Shown in pieces: positions 33,936 to 42,368 of a stretch of 64,000 bases of DNA (positions are counted from its first letter, which is position 1; each line of letters starts with the position of its first letter). The stretch comes from CAVSJA01 sp963728145 (GTDB lineage Bacteria; Bacteroidota; Bacteroidia; Chitinophagales; Chitinophagaceae), in assembly GCA_963728145.1 (NCBI GenBank), contig CAVSJA010000001.1, forward strand, positions 124,001 to 188,000, given 5' to 3'. The notes beneath the pieces were generated by a model that saw only the letters and a program-made list of their open reading frames with translations, searched no databases and was not told the DNA's origin. The position numbers were made by a program, and so were the translations under genes.

Positions 33936-35720
33936 ATGACTTTACTCCAGCTCTACAAAAAAATAAAACCATTTGTACGGCCGTACCGAAGGCTCGTTAT
34001 TGCCACTTTGCTTCTCACTGCGATCGGTTCTTTCGCTGCCCAGGTTAATGCATTGACGCTTAAGTATACCGTGGATTCCATCAATAATCTGATGGTACAA
34101 CACAAACCATTAAGTGAAGGCTTGCATATTTTGGTAATCATCAGTTCCATTTTACTGGGAAAAGAATTGATTTATGCCATTGTTCAATTTGGGCAGAAAT
34201 TTTATGGAGAAAAACTTAGGATTTATGTATCCCGGGATTTGTCTCAAAGGATCGTTGAGAAAATTCTGACTTACAAAATGGCTTTCTACACTTCAACCGA
34301 CAATGAAAGCGGAAAATTGCAGACCAGGATTGACCTGGGTATTAGCAGCCTGACCAGGTTGGTTCAGAATTTTTTTATCGATATACTTCCTCTGTTTGCC
34401 AACGCGATTATTGCATTATGTGTTATGTTCTATGCAAATTTTTATGTGGGCCTGGTGAGTCTATGTATTGTTCCAATTTATTTTCTGATCAGTCAACGCC
34501 AGGCAAAGAAATTGGGAGGTTTTAGGAGAAAAATGCGCCGATACCGGGAAACCAAAAGCAATTCAATCATCAACCTGATCGAATCGATCACTGTCATCAA
34601 ATCCTTTATCAGAGAGAAATTGGAAAGCAAAAAGCACGAGGAGATTCAAATAGCCATGACAGATAACCAGATGCAAACACGCAAAACAAATTTTGTTTTT
34701 GACAGCATCAAGAGTTTTATAGAACAAATCGGAGTTGTTGTTATCATAATTCTTACTGCTTATTTTGTTTTGAAGGGGAATATGACTATCGGGGCTATCA
34801 TGTTTCATATTTTACTCTTCAACAATGTCTCTGCCCCAATTCGCGAATTGCACAGGATTTATGATGAGGTAAACGATGCGTTGATTTATTCCGAAGGATT
34901 CTTTGAGATTTTGGAATCTGAACATCAGGTAGAAAAGAGCGGCGCTTTTGTTCCTTCAAAAATCTATGGCAATTTCAGCGTAAAGGGTGTTGACTTCCAG
35001 TATCCGAATGGGACAAAAGCATTACACCATGTAAGTTTTGAAATCCCCGCTGGAGAAACGACCGCATTGGTAGGATTGAGTGGTGCCGGCAAAAGCACCA
35101 TCATCAATTTACTGGATAAGTTTTATGAACCAGGTAGCGGTCAAATTCTTTTGGATGCTGTAGATCTGAAAGATTATGACACCAAAGAACTCAGGCGGAA
35201 TATTGGATTGGTTTTGCAGAAGAACCATATTTTTCAGGGAAGCATAGCCGAAAATATCAGGTATGGAGATGTAAACGCTTCAATGGAGGATATTATTGAT
35301 GCTGCTAAGAAGGCTTATATCCACGATCAAATTATGGATCTGCCGGAGCAATACAATTCGAACGCAAGGCTTCTATCGGGTGGGCAACAGCAAAGAATCG
35401 CTATCGCAAGATTATTTCTCAAAGATCCGCCCATTATTTTCCTGGATGAACCAACTGCAAGCCTGGATGCCATTGCTGCTGAACAGATCAAAAACAGCCT
35501 GGATGCCATTAAACAAAACAGGACAGTAATCATTATTTCTCACAGCATTTCTCAAATCATCGATGCCAGAAATATTGTGGTATTAGAGAAGGGGAGGGTA
35601 GTGGAAAAAGGAGTGCACGAAGATCTTTACAAAATGAAAGGGGCCTACTTCAACATATTTAATGCGATGGCTAATAGCCTCAATATTGAAAAAATCATCG
35701 ATACAATAGAAGAGGGTTAA
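33936..35720 (+). CDS. ABC exporter, fused membrane and ATPase domains
   Basis: A 594-residue half-transporter of the ABCB/MsbA type. About six membrane helices fill residues 20-310. The ATPase domain has Walker A GLSGAGKST near 380, Q-loop LQKNHIF, signature LSGGQQQR near 480, Walker B IIFLDEPTASLD and the H-loop ISHS. It works as a homodimer or with a partner to export a lipid, peptide or drug. No dedicated substrate gene is adjacent. Confidence 0.93.
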   Translation: MTLLQLYKKIKPFVRPYRRLVIATLLLTAIGSFAAQVNALTLKYTVDSINNLMVQHKPLSEGLHILVIISSILLGKELIYAIVQFGQKFYGEKLRIYVSRDLSQRIVEKILTYKMAFYTSTDNESGKLQTRIDLGISSLTRLVQNFFIDILPLFANAIIALCVMFYANFYVGLVSLCIVPIYFLISQRQAKKLGGFRRKMRRYRETKSNSIINLIESITVIKSFIREKLESKKHEEIQIAMTDNQMQTRKTNFVFDSIKSFIEQIGVVVIIILTAYFVLKGNMTIGAIMFHILLFNNVSAPIRELHRIYDEVNDALIYSEGFFEILESEHQVEKSGAFVPSKIYGNFSVKGVDFQYPNGTKALHHVSFEIPAGETTALVGLSGAGKSTIINLLDKFYEPGSGQILLDAVDLKDYDTKELRRNIGLVLQKNHIFQGSIAENIRYGDVNASMEDIIDAAKKAYIHDQIMDLPEQYNSNARLLSGGQQQRIAIARLFLKDPPIIFLDEPTASLDAIAAEQIKNSLDAIKQNRTVIIISHSISQIIDARNIVVLEKGRVVEKGVHEDLYKMKGAYFNIFNAMANSLNIEKIIDTIEEG

Positions 35721-35826
35721 GTGTGGAAAAACCCAAAAAAGCCGGGAATAAATCCAAAAATGGTACGAAAGAGTAATACAAACCGTAAGCTCGCAACCTA
35801 TCTTGCGGGAACAAAAATTCTTCAAC

Positions 35827-36357
35827 ATGAAAAAAACAACTCTACTGGTTCTAATCATAGCGGCATCCTTTCTTTCCGGTTTCGCATTTAAGACAATATT
35901 GACTCCAGGTCAAAATACCGCCCCGCAACAATTTAAAAAGGTAACAGGCATAGGAGGCATTTTCTTCAAATGCAAGGACCCAAAGAAAATGAGAGAATGG
36001 TACCAAATGCACCTGGGTTTAAGTACCAGCGAGTATGGGGCAGTTTTTGAATGGTATCAAGGTGCAGATAGTACTAAAAAAGGATTTTCCCAATGGAGTC
36101 CGTTTACTGACAAAACAAAGTACTTCGAACCTTCTACAAAGGACTACATGATCAATTACAGGGTCGGCAATATGATAGCACTGGTTGAAGAATTAAAAAG
36201 GAATGGTGTAACTATTGTCGACACGATCCAAACCGCTTCGTACGGTAAATTTGTTCATATCCTCGACATTGAAGGGAATAAATTAGAACTCTGGGAGCCG
36301 AACGACATTGAATATGAAAAATTGGGTAAACAAATGGGGAGCAAGACGACAAAATAA
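35827..36357 (+). CDS. Exported VOC-family (glyoxalase/bleomycin-resistance fold) protein
   Basis: A 176-residue protein. The first 25 residues are a signal or anchor helix (MKKTTLLVLIIAASFLSGFA). The rest is one VOC domain: FFKCKDPKKMREWYQMHLGL, FSQWSPFTDKTKYF, MIALVEELKRNGVTIVD and the metal-ligand block ILDIEGNKLELWEP with the conserved glutamate. The start at 35827 is chosen for the signal. An export signal on a VOC protein is less usual. Substrate unknown. Confidence 0.83.
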   Translation: MKKTTLLVLIIAASFLSGFAFKTILTPGQNTAPQQFKKVTGIGGIFFKCKDPKKMREWYQMHLGLSTSEYGAVFEWYQGADSTKKGFSQWSPFTDKTKYFEPSTKDYMINYRVGNMIALVEELKRNGVTIVDTIQTASYGKFVHILDIEGNKLELWEPNDIEYEKLGKQMGSKTTK

Positions 36358-36453
36358 GACCAGCCCCCTCGCAATAATTTAAAATTTTCTTACCTTAGGA
36401 GAGTAGGCCACTGGTGTAGCGTATAGGATTTCATAACCTTAAACCTATTGACT

Positions 36454-36984
36454 ATGCTTTACTTAATTTGGGCACTATTAAACGTCGCCATTCTTGTATT
36501 TCTCATCCTGGGTTGTATCAAGGCTACAAAACTAATCAGGGAAAAATTCGGACTTTTTGCTGCGATCATTTTTGTGGTAGGATTATTGTCCTTCGTAGTT
36601 GGTTCTAACATCGATCAGGAAAACAAACAGCCTGGTCAAAACCAAATGATGACCTGGAAATTCACTCCTCAGGAAAATATAGAAACATTTTCAAACCGGT
36701 TTCATGATCTCAGACTGCAGAGGAATCTAATTTCCAGTTACGGATTGAGTATAAGATACGGGAAAGACAAAGGCGATCAGCTGAATACTCCGATTGACGC
36801 CAGTTCATTCACAGTTGGATTGGTAAGCGGCACCAAATGGAAGCCAACATCGATTTCTATAAACAAGACTGACGACAATAACAAGTTTCAGTATTCGGTT
36901 AGTGGTACGGTGGAGTGGAAACTTGCCGGAATTACTCTTTTTACTCAATCGAAGGAGTTCGAGGGAACTGCAACTATAAAATAG
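36454..36984 (+). CDS. Membrane protein of unknown function
   Basis: A 176-residue protein with two N-terminal membrane helices (about residues 1-22 and 34-52) and a soluble C-terminal beta-rich domain of about 120 residues (GLSIRYGKDKGDQLNTP, KWKPTSISI, QYSVSGTVEWKLAGI). A TTG two codons upstream is a possible alternative start. No family is recognised. Confidence 0.6.
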   Translation: MLYLIWALLNVAILVFLILGCIKATKLIREKFGLFAAIIFVVGLLSFVVGSNIDQENKQPGQNQMMTWKFTPQENIETFSNRFHDLRLQRNLISSYGLSIRYGKDKGDQLNTPIDASSFTVGLVSGTKWKPTSISINKTDDNNKFQYSVSGTVEWKLAGITLFTQSKEFEGTATIK

Positions 36985-37096
36985 TCCCAAACACCATGGA
37001 GTATATGTAGCCGCGTCAAATTCATGGCGCGGCGATTGCATTTACGGCAGCGAATAACAATGGTCCCAGCTCAGCCAATTCTTTTTAACTTTAGGC

Positions 37097-37562
37097 ATGT
37101 CGACAGATATCCTCTCAACGACACCAGACTGCGAAATTGTAAGCACAAGAATTTTCAACGCTTCAAGGGAACTCATGTTTAAAGCCTGGACTTTTCCAAA
37201 TCACTTAAAAAACTGGTGGGGTCCGGCCGGCTTCACAAACAGTTTTTATGAGTTTGACCTCCGGCCCGGCGGTAGATGGCGTTTTATGATGCACGGGACC
37301 GGGTGGAAAAGGAAATTATCCAAATGAAGTTGAATTCATAAAAATCGAAAAACCATCTCTTATTTACTGGAAACGCATTTCACAACCATTGTTTAATGTC
37401 CTTGTAACTTTTGAAGAAGTTCCCGGCAATAAAACAAGAGTTATTTTCAGGCAGATTTTTAATACAGCGAAGGAATGCAATAAGGTTAAACCGTTTGTAG
37501 TTGAAAAAAATGAAGAGAACTTTGACAAGCTTGAGATTGAATTAAACAAAATGATCTTATGA
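37097..37562 (+). pseudogene. SRPBCC (AHSA1-type) protein, broken by one frameshift
   Basis: The first 70 residues (FNASRELMFKAWTFPNHLKNWWGPAGFTN, LRPGGRWRFMMHG in part) are a normal AHSA1 domain start. The frame then stops at 37327. The following frame continues with NYPNEVEFIKIEKPSLIYW, VLVTFEEVPGNKTRVIFRQ and LEIELNKMIL, ending at 37560-37562. A one-base shift near the G-rich stretch 37295-37305 separates them. Its stop overlaps the ATG of the next gene. About 154 residues if repaired. Confidence 0.82.
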
Positions 37563-38884
37563 ATCGGAGAAACTTCATACAAAATTCGTCCTCGACTGCA
37601 CTTGGTTTGACTGCCTTTGGTGTTATGGATCTATTTAGCAGTGGCTTTGTATTCACCAAAGACGTTAAAGTAAACGGCCAACGAATTGAATCGCGCATTT
37701 TCGAATTGGCAAATTTTGGAAGAAACGACATGGGACAGAACTATCGCGTGGCATACTCTAAGGGTGATATCGAAGGCCGTGCCTGGTTTTTTGATCTGAT
37801 GAAAAAAGCAGGTCTTGAACCATTACGTGATGAAGCCGGCAATCTCATTGGCAAACGAAAAGGGAAAAATTCTTCTCTCAAACCGATTGGCTTCGGATCA
37901 CATATCGATATGGTTCCGGATGGCGGGAATTATGATGGTACACTGGGATCTCTATCAGCGTTGGAAGTGATAGAAGTTCTGAACGAAACAAATACGATCA
38001 CAAATCATCCGCTTGAAGTAATAATTTTCGCTGATGAAGAAGGAAGCATGATTGGCAGTAAGGCATTGAGCATGGAGATTCGTCCAGAGGTATTGAAACA
38101 AGTAAGCAATAGCGGGCTAACTGTATTTGATGGAGTGAAAGCTATTGGCGGCAATCCCGATAGTATCCAAAATTGTCTTCGTAAGAAAGGCGATCTCCAT
38201 GCATTTTTAGAATTGCATATTGAACAGGGAGGAATATTAGAAAGAGAAAATCTTCAGATTGGGGTAGTGGAGGGGATCGTAGGTATTGAACATTGGGAAG
38301 TAATGGTTGAAGGATTTGCCAACCACGCCGGCACAACTCCAATGAACATGCGACAGGATGCTTTGTTGGCTGCATCGAAACTAACTATAGCTGTGAATGA
38401 AGTTGTTATTGGAATCAAAGGAAATCATGTTGGTACTATTGGAAAAATCACCGCATCTCCAGGCGCATATAATGTAATTCCGGGCAGGGTTAAATTAGGT
38501 TTGGAATTAAGGGACCTGTCTACTGAAAAAATCGAATTGCTCTTTGCTGAAATAGAGAGGCGTGCTAAAACAATCGAAAATGAATCTAAAACTAAAATCA
38601 ACTTTGTACACCAGCCAAGTGTATCAAAACCTGCACTGACCGATAAAGCACTTCAACAAATAATAAATAACTCTGCGAAATCATTAGGCTTTACAACAAA
38701 GTTTATGCAAAGTGGGGCAGGACATGATTCTCAAAATATATCCAGGATCGCGCCAGTTGCAATGATATTCGTACCAAGTGTTGGAGGTATTAGTCATTCG
38801 CCGAAAGAATTTACAAAGGCAGAGGATATGGCTAATGGAGCGAATGTATTATTACAAACAATACTTGCGGTTGATAAGACATAA
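37559..38884 (+). CDS. Zn-dependent amidohydrolase, N-carbamoyl-amino-acid hydrolase/allantoate amidohydrolase family
   Basis: A 441-residue M20-type hydrolase. The N-terminus NRRNFIQNSS followed by a hydrophobic stretch looks like a Tat or Sec export signal. Metal ligands are visible in GSHIDMVPDGG, YDGTLGSLSALE, FADEEGSMIG and LELHIEQGG. The GFANHAGTTPM block is the dimer-side conserved element. Such enzymes release ammonia and CO2 from N-carbamoyl amino acids or ureides. It is translationally coupled (ATGA) to the broken SRPBCC gene upstream. Confidence 0.87.
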   Translation: MNRRNFIQNSSSTALGLTAFGVMDLFSSGFVFTKDVKVNGQRIESRIFELANFGRNDMGQNYRVAYSKGDIEGRAWFFDLMKKAGLEPLRDEAGNLIGKRKGKNSSLKPIGFGSHIDMVPDGGNYDGTLGSLSALEVIEVLNETNTITNHPLEVIIFADEEGSMIGSKALSMEIRPEVLKQVSNSGLTVFDGVKAIGGNPDSIQNCLRKKGDLHAFLELHIEQGGILERENLQIGVVEGIVGIEHWEVMVEGFANHAGTTPMNMRQDALLAASKLTIAVNEVVIGIKGNHVGTIGKITASPGAYNVIPGRVKLGLELRDLSTEKIELLFAEIERRAKTIENESKTKINFVHQPSVSKPALTDKALQQIINNSAKSLGFTTKFMQSGAGHDSQNISRIAPVAMIFVPSVGGISHSPKEFTKAEDMANGANVLLQTILAVDKT

Positions 38885-38929
38885 AAACCGGCACGAGTTG
38901 AGACGAATTCTACTCCATTATTCCTTTGG

Positions 38930-39190
38930 GTTCTCTGCTCTTGCCCCGCTAGGGGCTACCTGTTTGTAGCAAGAAATGATGAAAATTGAACATGCTCCGT
39001 TAGGAGCTACCTGTGCGGAAGAGCGAATACGCATTAATAAGGCAATTTGTCCTTATCAATATTTTTTATGAAATCAAAACGAAAGGGGAAATTCACGCGC
39101 CTCACAGGTAGCTCCTAACGGAGCATGGTTAATTTTGAAATCTGCTTTCGCTACAAACAGGTAGCCCCTAGCGGGGCAAAGGCAGAGAAC
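38930..39190. repeat. Nested double inverted repeat between convergent genes
   Basis: The 398-bp gap has no gene. Outer arms: GTTCTCTGC (38930-38938) / GCAGAGAAC (39182-39190), then a perfect 30-bp pair 38941-38970 / 39150-39179 (TTGCCCCGCTAGGGGCTACC inside). Inner arms: a perfect 25-bp pair 38991-39015 / 39103-39127 (CATGCTCCGTTAGGAGCTAC inside). The two arm sequences are related to each other (GCYCCGYTAGGRGCTACCTGT). Confidence 0.92.
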
Positions 39191-39282
39191 GCAAGAGGAT
39201 TTGAAATTTCTAATCGACTGTCTCAAATTGCGGATGAGGTGAAAATTTACACTGTAAAGTTTCGTGACGACAATTACACAGT

Positions 39283-40047
39283 TTAATCTGTGGACACATC
39301 CAACTCATTAATCTGGTCCTTATAATCGGAGGGGAGGAGGATGCTTTTCAATAACCAATCCATCTTCATCAACTTGCTCACCTTATATACCGGCACGACA
39401 GGACTAAGCAAAGAAAAATCACTAAAATGTAATAACTCCTTTACTCTTTCTGGTACCAGTAATTTTTGGGCTTCAATCAGCACACTGAATCGCATGGTGC
39501 CAAGGTGCTTCTTATACTGTTTAAAAAGATCTTCAGTGTACTTACTTCTTTGAAGGTCTTCTAATAAATGTGCCTGTCTTGCAGGCAACCATTCCAGATA
39601 GGAGGGAGGTAGTTCTTTCAATCCCATTCTTAATCCCAGACGATAAAAAACATTGTACACTTCTTCCTTTTCTGCATCGCTTAGTTTCTTTTCCAGCAGC
39701 TCATGTGATGCAATCGAATAGTAGATCAGCATGAAAAGTACATCCCGATAAGCCCAGTCGGGTATGGTAAAGCCGCGGCTTTTTTCCACTGCTGTATGGA
39801 TATGCTTTATTGTGTCGATTGCTTTATTGGCCTCATCCATTGATGAAAAAACAATTCGTCGCGCGTAACTAACTGTAGAAAATAGCCGGCCTATAGGATC
39901 TGCAGGCAGCTTGCCTGTGAAGTAAAGCCAGTCCACAGCTTTATTAAGGGCAAATTCTGCAGAAGCACCCGCAAAAATGAAAAGTACCGTATCGCTCTTG
40001 CCCCAAATCTTTCGAACAATGGAATTTTCTTCAACAAAGTATTGCAT
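39283..40047 (-). CDS. Oxygenase MpaB family (DUF2236) protein
   Basis: A 254-residue protein of the DUF2236 family, heme-binding oxygenases that include the rubber oxygenase Lcp and fungal MpaB. Visible blocks are DPIGRLFSTVSYARRIVFSS near residues 50-70, the helix with IKHIHTAVEK, and the AYRDVLFMLIYYSI block where family members carry heme-contact residues. Family proteins share these blocks in this order. The substrate is unknown. It converges with the hydrolase gene across a nested inverted repeat. Confidence 0.72.
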   Translation of the reverse strand: MQYFVEENSIVRKIWGKSDTVLFIFAGASAEFALNKAVDWLYFTGKLPADPIGRLFSTVSYARRIVFSSMDEANKAIDTIKHIHTAVEKSRGFTIPDWAYRDVLFMLIYYSIASHELLEKKLSDAEKEEVYNVFYRLGLRMGLKELPPSYLEWLPARQAHLLEDLQRSKYTEDLFKQYKKHLGTMRFSVLIEAQKLLVPERVKELLHFSDFSLLSPVVPVYKVSKLMKMDWLLKSILLPSDYKDQINELDVSTD

Positions 40048-40103
40048 AAGTCAAAAATAAGCATTTACTTTGAATTGCAAAGTACTTTTAATAACATTAG
40101 CTT

Positions 40104-40436
40104 ATGTCTGAAAAAACCGAAGTAAACTTATTTAACCGGTCCTTGATGATTAAAAGGGCACTAATTGGTGCCGGAATGGCGCTTTTATTGATGGCCTTAT
40201 TTCTTATGAATGTTGACGAGACCCAACCGCACTGGCCGGAGCTATGGTTTATTAGACCTTTAATTGTTATTCAGCTAGCCGGTGCAATTGGTGGCGCATT
40301 TTACCATATCATGGATACTGAGATGCCCCGGAAAACCTGGAGCAGGTTTCTGGCTATTGTTCTAAGCCTGATCGTATACATCCTAGGACTCTGGTTTGGC
40401 AGTGTCTTAGGGTTGGATGGAACCTTGTGGGATTGA
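40104..40436 (+). CDS. Small membrane protein of unknown function
   Basis: A 110-residue protein with three hydrophobic helices (about residues 17-37, 48-67 and 80-102). It lies 21 bases before a DUF2809 gene, with which it is probably cotranscribed. No family is recognised. Confidence 0.65.
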   Translation: MSEKTEVNLFNRSLMIKRALIGAGMALLLMALFLMNVDETQPHWPELWFIRPLIVIQLAGAIGGAFYHIMDTEMPRKTWSRFLAIVLSLIVYILGLWFGSVLGLDGTLWD

Positions 40437-40457
40437 ATTGGCAAAATTCTTGAACCT

Positions 40458-40847
40458 ATGTTGACCTTTAAGCCTGGATTTTTAGTTATTGCTTTTATAC
40501 TTTTTGTAATTGAAGTGCTTATCGCTTTGTATGTTCGTGACAGTATTATCAGGCCATATGTTGGCGACTTCCTGGTGGTGATCATGCTCTATTGTTTCGT
40601 AAGAGCTTTTATAAAGACATCACCCTGGAAAATTGCAGTAGCGGTTTTAATCTTTTCCTACACTATCGAAACATTGCAGTACTTTAAGATTGTCGATCGG
40701 CTGGGATTAACAAATATCCCGATTGCGAAGACTATCATTGGTTATGGATTTGAATGGCTCGACATTTTAGCCTATACGCTCGGTATAGTAACTGTACTAA
40801 TTTTGGAGAAGCGTCGGCTCAATGATCCTTCTAAGGATTATGCATAA
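40458..40847 (+). CDS. DUF2809 membrane protein
   Basis: A 129-residue protein with four membrane helices. YVRDSIIRPYVGDFLVVIML at residues 24-43, YTIETLQYFKIVDRLGL and the final FEWLDILAYTLGI are the conserved DUF2809 blocks. The function of the family is not established. It follows another small membrane protein on the same strand. Confidence 0.82.
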   Translation: MLTFKPGFLVIAFILFVIEVLIALYVRDSIIRPYVGDFLVVIMLYCFVRAFIKTSPWKIAVAVLIFSYTIETLQYFKIVDRLGLTNIPIAKTIIGYGFEWLDILAYTLGIVTVLILEKRRLNDPSKDYA

Positions 40848-40936
40848 CTTGACGCAACAGAGAACAGGAATTTACATCGGAGGGGTTCGTGTATTTCGAT
40901 TAGAGCGAGGAGGTTCGAAGTCTCGAATCCTCAATA

Positions 40937-41047
40937 CAACAGAAGAACAGATGAACAAGGAATGATCAATGTAGATCGGACGGCTTTTCCTACAGAAGTA
41001 CCGTCCGATGGAAATTGGAAATTCCTTGTTCATCTGTTCTTCTGTTG
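40937..41047. repeat. Inverted repeat with 27-bp perfect arms, plus a third direct copy
   Basis: The arms 40937-40963 and 41021-41047 are perfect reverse complements over 27 bp (CAACAGAAGAACAGATGAAC inside the left arm). An inner pair ATCGGACGG (40975-40983) / CCGTCCGAT (41001-41009) is nested. Part of the left arm is repeated in direct orientation at 41129-41159, where it abuts the ATG at 41160 of the next gene. The arm words match those at 24.5 kb. Confidence 0.92.
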
Positions 41048-41159
41048 AATTGGATTTTCGAGACTTTTTAATTAAAGAAACCTTTCGACTTATCGTACCC
41101 ATATACGCAATAAAGCCGTGGTTTGTTGTCTCGAATCTTCAACTCAACAGAAGAACACA

Positions 41160-41507
41160 ATGACAACTTTAGAACTTTTCTATCTAATTCTTCTTGCCAT
41201 TCAGTTCTTCCATTCCATAGAAGAACTATCTAACAGGTTCCATGAAAAGTTCCCGTTATTTAAAATGAAGTTCCGAACCTTCCTTGTATTCGAGATCCTT
41301 TTCTTCTCATTTTGGGTCGTCATTTTTTTCGTTAAAGAATTTCAATACCGCGACCAGGTTATGGCGTTTTTTATTGTGCTCATGTTTGCGAACGGGGTTT
41401 GGCACCTGGTCTGGTGGGGAATAGTTAAGAAATATGTTCCTGGACTGATTACTGCGCCATTGTTTGTAATTACATTTATGATATTCTATTTTCAAATAGT
41501 CTTCTAA
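41160..41507 (+). CDS. HXXEE family membrane protein
   Basis: A 115-residue protein with four membrane helices. FHSIEE near residues 17-22 gives the HxxEE signature that names the family, and ANGVWHLVWWGI carries a second conserved histidine. Family function is unknown. The start at 41160 is chosen because upstream codons derive from the repeat arm. The leader is therefore a repeat sequence. Confidence 0.72.
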   Translation: MTTLELFYLILLAIQFFHSIEELSNRFHEKFPLFKMKFRTFLVFEILFFSFWVVIFFVKEFQYRDQVMAFFIVLMFANGVWHLVWWGIVKKYVPGLITAPLFVITFMIFYFQIVF

Positions 41508-41541
41508 AGGAACGTCCATTGGTAGTGCACAAATAAAAAAA

Positions 41542-41559
41542 GCTCGTTGTGAAACGAGC
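41542..41559 (-). terminator. Terminator, mainly for the minus strand
   Basis: Perfect stem GCTCGTT (41542-41548) / AACGAGC (41553-41559) with a four-base loop. An A-run on the left gives a good T-run for the minus-strand gene above; the plus side has only CCTTTCT. It lies between two convergent genes and may serve both. Confidence 0.8.
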
Positions 41560-41618
41560 CTTTCTAATCTATTGGTAACTTCTTAAGAAGTTCTTAGAAT
41601 AATAAATTAAGTCAAAAA

Positions 41619-42120
41619 CTACCTGTTCTTTTGATTTGCTTGTGCACGAATAATTTCACCATAAGTCGGTATTTGCCTCATGATTTGGGCTCGAAGGGAT
41701 GTAAGAAGATATACTTCCCCCTGGTAAAATTCGAATGCTGTAGTGGCGTTGGTGGCTGACTTTAATTTTTTGATAGTAAGATTCCAACATCTTTTCCTGG
41801 TCAACGCGGTTGACAAAATATACTTTTGACAGGGAATCGGCAATTTTATCGTTCATGTTTCCATAAGCCTGTGCCGTTCTTTCGTATAAACGCATTCTTT
41901 GCCTGCCGGTCGCTTTGTTCTTTTCATTGTATTCATCATACAGCTTCCAGAACGCTGCAGAATCTTTTGCAGCAATATTTACCATCTTGGACATGGCCTC
42001 TCTTTTTTGAACCCCCAATAAATTAATAAGAGCTTCGGCTTCTGCGTCGGATGTTTGCGCTACCAGGTAATTGGATGCAAAAACAAATAGTACTGCAATT
42101 GCGATTATTTTGATTTTCAT
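41619..42120 (-). pseudogene. Small exported helical protein, one frameshift in an A6 run
   Basis: From ATG 42120 the frame gives a signal peptide (MKIKIIAIAVLFVFASNYLV) and a charged helical domain (LINLLGVQKREAMSKMVNI, AFWKLYDEYNEKN). At the run of six A (T at 41766-41771 on the plus strand) the natural continuation moves to another frame: KSATNATTAFEFYQGEVYLL and IMRQIPTYGEI, ending at 41619. The unshifted frame instead gives low-quality sequence. About 166 residues if repaired. Function unknown. Confidence 0.75.
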
Positions 42121-42368
42121 ATTTATCCTTTTTTGCAAGTACGGCAATCAGCATCGATTTCCGTGATATGAGAGGCATTATACCGTAAAACGCGACGAAC
42201 CTTGTCCGGAAAATCCTGGCCAGAAACGCACGACAACTGTATCAAAAACGGACATCCTAAAAAAATCATCAGCAATAAATAGCTGATCCGTACAAGATTT
42301 AGGACCAGGCATTCACTTTGATGCAACTACAGCAAAATTCTTTTGTCCTTCCAATCAAAGCAATCTTC

